The position numbers and the translations under genes are program-made. 64,000 nt of DNA from Symsagittifera roscoffensis (lineage: Eukaryota; Xenacoelomorpha; Acoela; Convolutidae). Under the pieces are notes generated by a model. That model did no database searches, had not been told where the DNA came from, and saw only the letters and a list, made by a program, of their open reading frames with translations. The DNA is taken from the NCBI RefSeq assembly GCF_963678635.1, contig NC_087063.1, positions 17,467,814 to 17,531,813 of the forward strand. The letters are read 5' to 3'. The number at the start of each line of letters is the position of its first letter. Position 1 is the first letter of the stretch. Of this stretch, positions 37,012-50,712 are shown in pieces.

Positions 37012-37320
37012 TTAGAAAAAATCTTTGATGCTGTCGTATCCCTCCTCCGGTGATTTTATAGTGTGATTGTTGCCATCCTTCATCTTTGGGTTTTGCCGCT
37101 TCCCTCGAAACAAAATTTTCACAGATTTAAACATCTTCGCATTGTCATGTGTGATTTCAACTTCAGTCAATAGCAAGTCGAGGCTGTCCTGTTTCGCTTT
37201 CTTCACTTGGGCATGAATTTCGGTGAGGATCTGACTTCGTTTGCTTCTGAGCCTTCTAATCTTGTCCTCCTCCGTAGCCTCCTTGATTTTCAGTCTTAGA
37301 TCTCTTTGCTTCTGCGACAA
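37012..37320 (-). pseudogene. LINE-A linker between endonuclease and RT, copy 2
   Basis: A 102-residue charged minus frame (MSQKQRDLRLKIKEATEEDK, then KSVKILFRGKRQNPKMKDGN) spans the region between the two enzymatic domains. Coiled-coil-like and basic composition is usual here. It is out of frame with its neighbours. Confidence 0.65.
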
Positions 37321-37352
37321 GAAATGGATCTCTGGGTTTTTATCTTTTCTCG

Positions 37353-37949
37353 TTACGTTCTATTCCAAGGTTCATGTTGCGGCTGCAAGAACGTCCTTGC
37401 GCAAAGGTTCCCAGGCCGTTTTCTTATTCCTCCCTCCAGTTCGGATTGGTATTGTTCTCTCGTGTTCTTCTTTGGCACCAAGCGATTGATAATATGTGGT
37501 GGCTGATTTCGCTCGATTTTTGGCTTGTACAACTTAAATTTTCGTATATTGAATCTTGCTACTACCAGACGGTGATTAGAGTCTGTTATCGTTCCGCTGT
37601 AGCTTCTCGCATTCGTCAAATTTGGTTTCTCAACCATGAAGTAGGCTATGTAGTCAATCTGATTGAACAATGTTATTAGTTTCCCATTAATTCTGATTCT
37701 CGATTCCCACGTCGTGATTTGGCTAGCGCAATGTTGAAAGCCGGTGTTTGCGATGAAGAGTTGGGTCGTCTCGCAGAATTCTAGAAGAGTTGTGGCGCTG
37801 TTGTTTTTCCGTCCCCTGGAAAACCGTCCGATGCATGTGTATCCGGTCGGGCGTCCTACTTTGGCGTTGAAGTTTCCAGCAATGTACAGCAAATTGTGTT
37901 TCTTGTTCTCACCAACCAATTTGTTCAGTTTATGGTAAACTTCGTCCAA
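37353..37949 (-). pseudogene. LINE-A APE endonuclease, copy 2 (GDFN changed to GNFN)
   Basis: A 198-residue minus frame with LLYIAGNFNAKVG, LLEFCETTQLFIANTG, QITTWESRIR, FNQIDYIAYF and TITDSNHRLVVARF. Two catalytic positions differ from the working pattern. GDFN is GNFN (codon 37874-37872, AAC) and the SDH motif reads SNH. Copy 1 keeps GDFN, so the loss is specific to the Smad-side lineage. Confidence 0.8.
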
Positions 37950-38367
37950 CTCATCTAGGTTGTGCTTTAATCTGCCTGTTTGGGGGCATAAATATTAATC
38001 ACGACTAGGAGATGTTTCGGTTTCGGAGTTGTTAGTTTCAGTTTCGTATCGGTGACGCGTTCGCACCTGTAGCGTTCACGTTTTCGCAGTTTCATCGTCA
38101 TTTCCTCGGTTTTCTCGATTTCGCATTCTTCTTCTAATCGAACTTGGAGAACAGGTATCCGGTCGGATACTTTCCAATAGCTGTCAACTAAAAGTGAAAT
38201 TTTGGGAAGAAACTCCTAGATTTTCAAACTAAGTAAAACGAGAACAGAAAAAGCAAAAGGAGGGTTCACATTTAGAACTTGTAGAATAAAAAACAGATTG
38301 AATGAATTTGTGGATTTCACTGGATTGGTGGGTTTAATAAACAGTATTTTGAAGATGTGGAGTTATG

Positions 38368-39148
<781 letters not shown>

Positions 39149-39657
39149 GGATCTGACTTCGTTTGCTTCTGAGCCTTCTAATCTTGTCCTCCTCCGTAGC
39201 CTCCTTGATTTTCAGTCGTAGATCTCTTTGCTTCTGCGACAAGAAATGGATCTCTGGGTTTTTATCTTTTCTCGTTACGTTCTATTCCAAGGTTCAAGTT
39301 GCGGCTGGAAGAACGTCCTTGTGCAAAGGTTCCCAGGCCGTGTTGGGTTCTGATTTTCTTATTCCTCCCTCCAGTTCGGATTGGTATTGTTCTCTCGTGT
39401 TCTTCTTGGGCACTAAGCGATTGATAATATGTGGTGGCTGATTTCGCTCGGTTTTTGGCTTGTACAAATTGTATATTCGTATATCGAATCTTGCTACTAC
39501 AGACGGTGATTAGATTCTGTTATCGTTCCGCTATAGCTTCTCGCATTCGACAGATTCAGTTTCTCAACCATGAAGTAGGCTATGTAGTCAATCTGATTGA
39601 ACAATGTTATTAGTTTTCCATTAATTCTGCTTCTCGATTCCCACGTCGTGATGTGGC
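39149..39657 (-). mobile_element. LINE-A copy 3, part 1
   Basis: Homologous to 37229-37735 of copy 2, covering the linker and late endonuclease. It is interrupted by the hAT insertion at 39658. Confidence 0.8.
39650..39657. repeat. hAT target-site duplication, left
   Basis: GATGTGGC directly abuts the CAGGGC end and recurs at 41683-41690. Eight bases is the standard hAT footprint. Confidence 0.9.
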
Positions 39658-41682
39658 CAGGGCCCATCAAAATACTATTGCTATTGCAATATTTTGCAAT
39701 ATGTGTATTGCAATTTTCTATTTTGAACAATTATCATAAGCAATATATTGATGTTTATACTGCAATTTGTTGCAATATTTTGCAATACTTAAATTGATTA
39801 ATAAAGCAGCGTTTAGGTTAAATGCACGTAATTTTGCCGCCATTTATAGCTTGCACGGCATAATTGCGTGGCGACTGTTTGTCTGGTTAGCTCGAATGCA
39901 ATTGGCTAACGTTGCAAATTGCACATATTACACGTGTCTAAGTACATATTCGAGTACATATTTTATGGTTCACATCAAAATGACAGCTAAAGTTAACTAC
40001 AGATCAAATAAGGAAATTGCTCTTACATTTTATTCTCTTCTACCTTGTGAGAACGACAGATATGAATGTAAATGTGGGAGTAAAAGAACTCGCAAAGACA
40101 AATCGGGGTGGCAAAATTTGATTGATCACATTGAGCATTCACATCAAGAAGAATACAAACTGCTAAAAGAAACCCCTTTAGATGGAAACCCAAACCAGCA
40201 GAATATTACCAATTTCTATCGAACAATATCAGTTCATTCCGAGAAAACCAAGAAGATTCATGGATGGGTTGATTGGGTTTCAACACATCTGAAGCCATTC
40301 AGTTTCGTTGAAGAGGTTTGTACCCGAAATTATTCGAATTTACCAGAAATTTCAGTTACTCTCCCAAAAAGTACATGGAATGCATTGCAAAATGAGTAGA
40401 AGAAAAAGTCGCTTCCAGACTTCAGAGAAATTTGCATTAATTATGAACGGCTGGTCTGCGGGAACAACACATTTTATTGGGTTATTTGCTAGTTACAGCA
40501 ATGGGCTAGCGGATCCTGGAAGCACATTACTAGCTTTTTCCCCCTTTATTGATGAATCAAATTTCGGGGCAGATCAACATGTTAATTTCATTAACTGGGT
40601 AGTGACAAAAGTTTATAGAAAAGAGATGGTTTGCATCACTTGCATAACTTCAGACAACTGCTCGACTAACAAAAAAGTTGCAGAGTTACTTGGAGTTCCA
40701 ATGTTAGGTTGTGCTTCTCACAAACTAAACCTGGCGGTTGGTGAGTTTTGTTCGGAGTTTTCGGACATTATTGATCGAATTCACGACATGATGGTCAGAC
40801 TGCGCCAGCTGAAAATGGCGGGAACATTACGTGCGTTAACGAACCTTTCTCCGGTACTGCGGGCACCTACACGATGGTCCAGTGTATACAAAATGCTTTC
40901 TCGTTATGTGGAAATTAAGCATTTTATCAGTCAAGTTTTTGGCAATGAGAATTTGCACGATATGCTATAGCTATTGCCCCAATTCAAGAAAAAAATGCAA
41001 TTTCTCTTCTAACCAAATTGAAGATATTCAACTCATATTGCATTGAATTACAAGCTAATTCGACTACTATAGCTGATGTTCGCTACTTATTCGATCTTAT
41101 TCTTGAAAAGTTTCCGGAAACAGTTCGTAATTGAGGTCAAAAAGAAGACAAGTATTTCGAAAACGCCATTATCAAAATTCAGAATGGTAAAGCCGGTGAA
41201 TTGACGTATAATGAATTGGAGGCCGCAAAAGCACTTCAATTATTGGTCGCCCCGTTCGATACTTCCAGTACGGAAGATGATGATTTTGCAAAAAAATACT
41301 CTCAAAAAAACGAAAATTTCAGTTGTCGACCAGTTGCAGATTCATGAGAACGGAATTTAATACACCGACTTCAAATATTCCCGAAAGATTTTTCAGCAAA
41401 GCTGGTTATGCTTATAATGGTTATCGGAAAAGTATGCTAATCTGGAAATGCAACTTTTTCTTCACTACAATCATAAATTTTGGGACATTAATACCGTGAA
41501 AGAATGTGTTGACAAAAATAATTTTTAATAGTTGTTTGCAATTCATTGTTTCTTGCATTTTTCTTCTCGGAAGTATTGCAATATATTGCAATATTATATT
41601 GCAAATGTGAAAAAAAAATAATATTTTATTGCCAAAAAATTCGGAAAGCAATAATATTGCAATAGTTTTTTGATATGCCCTG
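39658..41682 (+). mobile_element. hAT DNA transposon, complete ends, dead transposase
   Basis: A 2,025-bp element bounded by terminal inverted repeats. The left end reads CAGGGCCCATCAAAATACTA and the right end, reverse-complemented, reads CAGGGCATATCAAAAAACTA. Both continue with TATTGCAATATT-type sequence. It is flanked by an 8-bp duplication of GATGTGGC, and removing the element and one duplicate restores LINE-A continuity with copy 2. The interior encodes the transposase relic. The superfamily call rests on the TSD length, CAG..CTG ends, BED finger and the C-terminal dimerisation motif. Confidence 0.92.
39980..41460 (+). pseudogene. hAT transposase relic
   Basis: Three blocks in different frames. 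Block 1 (start near 39965 or 39980, to 40399) has an N-terminal BED-type zinc finger (YECKCGSKR, then HIEHSH). Block 2 (about 40420-40970) has the catalytic core: FALIMNGWS, where hAT enzymes have DGW, TSDNCSTNKKVAELLG, MLGCASHKLNL and RAPTRWSS. Block 3 (about 40975-41460) ends with the dimerisation motif TSNIPERFFSKAG and NGYRKSM. The catalytic Asp before GW is Asn (codon 40446-40448, AAC). Frameshifts near 40399-40430 and stops after 40970 and 41130 also inactivate it. A complete enzyme would be about 500 residues, roughly the usual minimum for the superfamily. Confidence 0.85.
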
Positions 41683-41690
41683 GATGTGGC
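41683..41690. repeat. hAT target-site duplication, right
   Basis: GATGTGGC, identical to 39650-39657. Confidence 0.9.
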
Positions 41691-42331
41691 TAGCACAATG
41701 TTGAAAGCCGGTGTTCGCGATGAAGAGTTGGTTCGTCTCGCAGAATTCTAGAAGAGTTGTGGCGCTGTTGTTTTTCCGTCCCCTGGAAAACCGTCCGATG
41801 CATGTGTATCCGGTCGGGCGTCCTACTTTGGCGTTGAAGTTTCCAGCAATGTACAGCAAATTGTGTTTCTTGTTCTCACCAACCAATTTGTTCAGTTTAT
41901 GGTAAACTTCGTCCAACTCATCTAGGTTGTGCTTTAATCTGCCTGTGTGGGGGCATAAATATTAATCACGACTAGATGTTTCAGTTTCGGAGTTGTTAGT
42001 TTCAGTTTCGTATCGGTGACGCGTTTGCACCTGTAGCGTTCACGTTTTCGCAGTTTCATCGTCATTTCCCCGGTTTTATCGATTTCGCATTCTTCTTCTA
42101 ATCGAACTTGGAGAACAGATATCCGGTCGGATACTTTCCAATAGCTGTCAACTAAACGTGAAATTTTGGGAAGAAACTCCTAGATTTTCAAACTAAGTAA
42201 AACGAGAACAGAAAAAACAAAAGGAGGGTTCACATTTAGAACTTGTAGAATAAAAAACAGATTGAATGAATTTGTGGATTTCACTGGATTGGTGGGTTTA
42301 ATAAACAGTATTTTGAAGATGTGGAGTTATG
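41691..42331 (-). mobile_element. LINE-A copy 3, part 2 (5' end next to Smad)
   Basis: Continuation of the interrupted copy, matching 37728-38367. It carries the endonuclease start with LLYIAGNFNAKVG, again with Asn in place of the catalytic Asp (codon 41841-41839), as in copy 2. The 5' end lies about 516 bases before the Smad start codon, in divergent orientation. Confidence 0.8.
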
Positions 42332-45741
<3,410 letters not shown>

Positions 45742-48336
45742 AACACAGACTCTTTGAATATTTCTCTCTTTTTTTTGCACGGGAAGTTGACTCTTTCTGC
45801 ATTCATTTTTCTTCTCATGATGCCATTTTTACTTCACTCTGAGTAGCTTTACATTTTAAGGAGACAATTTTGTATCGTAAAATAGAGTCGTACTACTTCT
45901 TTTTCTTATTACTGATCGAGAATGGGTCGACACTCTTGTCATTTACTGGGCTTTTATGATAATGGTTAGGTTCCATCTCCTCAGTGCTCCCTTCCTTTGT
46001 CAACATACTTATTGACTGCCTTCGTCCATTTGGGACAAATATTCTATCTTCTGATTCTGTAACTTATGAAGTTCAATTTATTGTAATTACATCTTGCTGG
46101 GCTAACATTATTTTTAATTACAGTGAAAGGTTTCAATGACTCAACGAGTTAAAGTGTTTTGAGCAAATGCAATTCTTCTGGTCATTTTACGCAAAATCAG
46201 CAAACAATCAACTAAAGTGATTTTTATTTTAATCATTTATCTTTCATGTTCATATGAATACCTTTTGAGATTGTACCCCTTCGATTTGTATCCTGCTTCT
46301 GTTTTTGTATTTTGACAATTTGTATTGTAAAATGTACAAAAGTGCTGTTTTGATGTATTTTAGAAGGAGAGGAAAAGCAAACATTTCAAGCATTCTTAAA
46401 CATCTTGAGACTGTCAACTTTCAAAAATTTTGGTTTAAATGTGAAAAAAAGCGTTTTGTGTAGATATTTGTTTTTATTTATTTTTCATTGGATGTTTTTG
46501 AAAATTACTTTAGCCTTATTGGCACCATTTATTGGAAAATTGTCAAATTAAGGAAGGAAGTAAACAATTAGAGCTCAGATCCGCCAAAGAAATATCCGTT
46601 TTTACCTCTCCCCGCTAAATTTGTTGCCTTAGGCCACTTTTATGCACACGAATGAAATCAGAGGGAGTAAGATAGAAGTGTATTAATAGTAGTAGTAATA
46701 GTTGCCTCAATTTGAAGGTGTAATTTGGGTAATTTGAACCTGGTGATTACAAACTATGATAATTCACTTTGTTCCTGTAGCCAATATTAATCATCGGGGC
46801 TTAGCACACAATCCGTGGGGAGAGCAAAAGAATGGCCCAGAAGTCGTGGCGCCTGCCTTTATTAATTTTAGTCGCCACGCCAGAGCAAACGTCGCAAAGT
46901 CCATTCAACAGTCACAGTACCTTTTATTGTCTCAAAAGAATCAAAACAACATGCAGCTGATCAACGGAAAAATCATGTACTATATCAATTTGCTATTAAT
47001 ACTACTCGATAAAACTTTATGTCAAAATCGATTACGTCATAAATGATTCAATTGAAAATGTCACTAATTATACAAAAAGTGTCCTTCGCACCGAGAAAAA
47101 CGAAAAACACTGTAGCGCAGATGAACGCATTGGGACCTACATAATCCATAAAGAAGACTATTTTGTTCATAGAAACTAACGACAAAAGCTCAAAATTGAT
47201 GCCTAAAATCAATTCTAAAAGTTTTTTTCCGGTCAGAATTAATGCAAACAAGCAAAATGTTTTTGAAGTTCATTCAACGCACTTGATAAAGCTTTATAGG
47301 ATATCTTTTTAAAAAATAGAAATAAAATTTTTAAATCAGCTGTTTTTAATTGGCTTTTCGATATGAAATACTTTGCCTTTTGTTGCTACGTGAAAAGAGA
47401 ATTTTGTTGTAGAAATTTCCCTTGTGCTGTGAAGTAGTAGCTTCGAACAGCATTTACTTAGTTTATCATCAGCTTGATTTGAACTAACATTAGACATATG
47501 AGATTATTTTGTGCCTTTAATATTATATCCTCATTTTTCATGTATCTAACTTGCAATAAACAGTTTAAATGCAAAAAAATGCAGTGTTTTCCCAGTGCTT
47601 TTTGTTGACTGATAAAAATGAAATATAAAATAGTATTAATGTTTTTCAAAGGAAACAAGGACATGGGAGAATAATTGTATTTTCATGCATTGCTTTATTT
47701 CAAACTTAAACAAAACTTTTGAGTCGTACATGAAAAAAATTGAAGTTGAAAAATGAAAGTTTTGTGAAATTGATTTGTATTTCTGATATATTTGTACATT
47801 ACACTAGATTTATCTTTCGCAGTCTAGTGTGTTTAACTTACCTAACTTTATATTTGAAGTAGCTAGCTGTTATTAATATGTACTTAATATTATAAAGACG
47901 AATTGGACATACATGGTCGGACGTTTCTGTTCTAAATATGAAATGTTTCTGCTGATCGGAATTCATTTTTCAAATATAATTTCTTTATTTTAACTATGAG
48001 TAAGAAAGTCATGCGCTGTTTGCGATGTATTTGCAAGTATCATGGTAGTATATGAACACTACAGTCACCATGTTTTAGGATAGGACAGTGACAACACAGA
48101 TGTTGCACCACTAGTGATAATAGATCTAATAGCTCTGCAGGAGAGAGATTTTACTCATTGTTCCAAACTGAAATCCATCCAGATTATTAACGAAATAATA
48201 AAATTGAAAATATTGGCGTTTTTATTTTTCTTCACTGAAAACTACTATAAAAAAAACAAGTTGAAAAATTGTTTGCTTTTGGTTCATTTATCTGCTTAAT
48301 AAGACACAATATTGCGCTCTAAAATATACTATTGCA
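45742..48336 (+). other. Smad 3' UTR and downstream intergenic DNA
   Basis: No exon is convincing. A 96-codon frame at 46756-47046 has protein-like composition at its start but no family match, and probably lies in or beyond the 3' UTR. Confidence 0.5.
47321..47326 (+). terminator. First canonical AATAAA after the Smad stop
   Basis: About 1.58 kb after the stop. Another AATAAA is at 47555-47560. If a variant signal is used, the UTR could be shorter. Confidence 0.3.
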
Positions 48337-48414
48337 ATGTTGCCGCATACGTATAACCAGAAACCTTATTGGGAGACGGCAGCCAACCAACACCGCATGC
48401 TGCGATTTTTCATG
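48337..48414 (+). CDS. Candidate short first coding exon
   Basis: An ATG opens 26 codons (MLPHTYNQKPYWETAANQHR, then MLRFFM) that end exactly at a strong donor, CATG|GTAAGG. The 78-base stretch is distinctly GC-richer than its surroundings. No partner exon downstream could be found, and the frame beyond the donor closes after about 10 codons. It could be the first exon of a plus-strand gene or chance. I do not recognise the peptide. Confidence 0.25.
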
Positions 48415-50445
48415 GTAAGGTGCTCCAAATATTCTAGAGGGTAGTTTTTATCAGGAATAACCGGCGATACAGCAAATACTGATCCCGATTTATTTCTTAA
48501 ATGCCGAGAAACGCTGAGTTTTTTATGTAGCGAAATACACTAATTCTGGTCTTGTTTTTGTAAAACAAACTCATTTTTAAATAAAACAAGACTGCTCGTA
48601 TCAGGGCGAAGCCCTGAATGTTCCGACTGCCTTTTAAGGTTTATGGAGCAGTAATAACATAAACAACATAAAAAAATTAAATGAAATAAAATAAAATGCA
48701 AAAAAAATTTTTTCTAAAATTTGAAAATTTTTCTTAGAAAATCATCCCCCCACACGCCATATAAAGTACAAAAGGATAGATTTCGTTCCTTGTAACAAAT
48801 CAATTATGGCAAATAAGCTTCCTTCAACCAATTTGGAACGATTTCTAAGACGGATTAAATCTCCGCTTACGCGTTAATAGCTCGAATTATATCGCGCGTT
48901 AATTGTCCCAAATTGGTCAAAATGGCCGAAATAGCAACCTTTAAACCCTCATAGCTTTACGAAAAATGATCACAGGTGAAATATCTTTTCGAATTTAAGC
49001 TCAGGTCAGCAATACCTTTTGAATGATATAAAAAAATTCCGTCAAAAATGGCTAGTTAAAAAGTCGAAATTTGTCTGAAGAAAAAAAAACCCACCCCGAG
49101 CACAAATATTCCGTTACTTTCGTATCGAAAGTCGGAACAATAACAATTTTAATTGTTAACCGATGAAAGTTTGTCTTTATGGACGACATCATTAAAACGA
49201 TGGTAAAAACAGAAAAATGTTGAAGGAGATGTCGGTCGATTCAATCGGAGGTTGTCTTCACAGTGCGCAAAACTGTAACAATGTTTCAAAACTTTACTTT
49301 TAGCCCTCTCTTATTATAAGCCATTAAAATCTCGGTCTTTACTTTTGCATGCTTAATTAGCAGGTATTTACCTATGCATCGCACATAAATTCAACTTATC
49401 CTGAAATTTACATCTTGAGTTTTCTGTTTGCTTTAGGTTGAATAATATTGATTTTTCTTCGAAGTAGTTCTTTCTATGAACCCTATAACCAAACTAACAG
49501 TGTTCAATAATGTTGAAAGATTCGTGAAAAGTGGGGTACCAACGTTAGAACGCTGAATTTATTGGAGATGCATTGGTAAACTCCTGCTATTCAAATATGC
49601 AAAGAATAGCGACCGAGATAGTTTATATACTAAGTGATGGCTGAAGTAAAGTTTTGAAACATTTTTTTGAGTTACTGTATGTGTCGAAAAATCAGATAAA
49701 CAACGCTATGAGTGTCAATGCTCGGACTCAAAACTGTTTTTTGGTAAAGTTAAAATTCTAGCTAGAAAAAATTCGATAGTGAGTTTTCAAAAAAAGTGTT
49801 CAAGCTTTGATTGAAAACGAAAAGGACGAAAATTGTTCCGTTCTTTTTTCTTGCTTTTGAAGCTGATTTTTTATACGCTCGACATAAGTAAATCTCAGAT
49901 TACGTTTTCTTAAATTTACGCTCAAATAAAAAAAAGTAAAAGTGTTTAGTTTCCAATTGAAAAAATACAAGCATGTTAGGTTAACTTCATAATAAAATGT
50001 TCATCATGAATGATTTGTGAGTTTAGATCCAGCGTGCGGTGATGTAACTTGTTATAAAAAAGCAACGTTAAACATAACTTTTTCCATCCATTATGTTACC
50101 GTTTTCCCAATTATTAACAGGTATGGTACTCTATTTGGTGAAAATAGTTGTTAATTTTAATTTAACAGATAAGTTTGCTTTCTTGTCGTTTGTTTGATTC
50201 ATTGAAATTTTACTGCATAACTGACCAAATTTTTATTTTATTTATTTATCATTACACAAGCAAAGCTTGTGTAAGAGTCTGAACTATCTTTTTTTTTTCA
50301 ACCTAAGTCGCAAATGTTGTTGCGACGCAAATTTTGTTGCGACAAAATGTGTTCATTTGATCCATCGCCAGCTATTAAGTACAGCCAATGCTAAGGATAT
50401 TAACACAGACTATTAAATTACAAATAGCAATTTAGCTTCAAGCTA
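48415..50445. other. No recognisable gene; possible degenerate element at 48590-49140
   Basis: Near 48597-48630 a hairpin CAGGGCGAAGCCCTG is followed by TGTTCCGACT. Near 49118-49140 CGTATCGAAAGTCGGAACA reads back with the same GTTCCGACT in reverse complement. These may be worn ends of one repeat. The rest, including a small palindrome ACACAAGCAAAGCTTGTGT at 50257-50275, shows no gene. Confidence 0.35.
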
Positions 50446-50530
50446 TCATGGATCTGTAGCGTAGAGGTAGGAAAGGAGACCCGCAGCAAAAAAGAGGGTT
50501 CGAACCTGGGCAGGGTCGGTTGTTTTTGAA
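50446..50530 (+). mobile_element. tRNA-like SINE head 1
   Basis: TAGCGTAGAGGTAGG (50457-50471) resembles a polymerase III A box. GGTTCGAACC (50497-50506) is a perfect B box, at the usual 26-30 base distance. Flanking bases pair poorly as an acceptor stem and the T stem is short, so this is a SINE promoter relic, not a tRNA gene. It directly precedes the 1,085-bp tandem array. Confidence 0.55.
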
Positions 50531-50712
50531 GAACTTTTTTGTATACTTGTCAAAATGCTTCCGCTCTGAAAATTCAGGCATGTTATTTGGCAAATTTCTT
50601 CTGGTATTTTTTCTTCTGGAACTTTTTTCAAATTGGCTGGTATTGCTTATACGTCATAATTGGCTTGCATCACCTAGTTATTACTTATACTCATATTTGG
50701 CGTGCGTCACTT

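Larger units (their letters stand above)
35742..38367 (-). mobile_element. LINE-A copy 2 (3'-truncated)
   Basis: The minus-strand element has its 5' end at about 38367 and breaks off at 35742 within the C-terminal domain. It lacks the last ~280 bases found in copy 1. A 20-base word (ATTGAAATAATGGATCATAG) is repeated in tandem at its 3' junction (35742-35781). It has the longest RT and endonuclease frames of the family. Confidence 0.8.

Noticed and set aside
46756-47046. 96-codon frame downstream of Smad
   Set aside because: No splice sites, family motif or second line of support, and it lies within the probable 3' UTR or flank.
50446-50530. Functional tRNA gene
   Set aside because: The B box is perfect, but the acceptor and T stems do not pair well enough.
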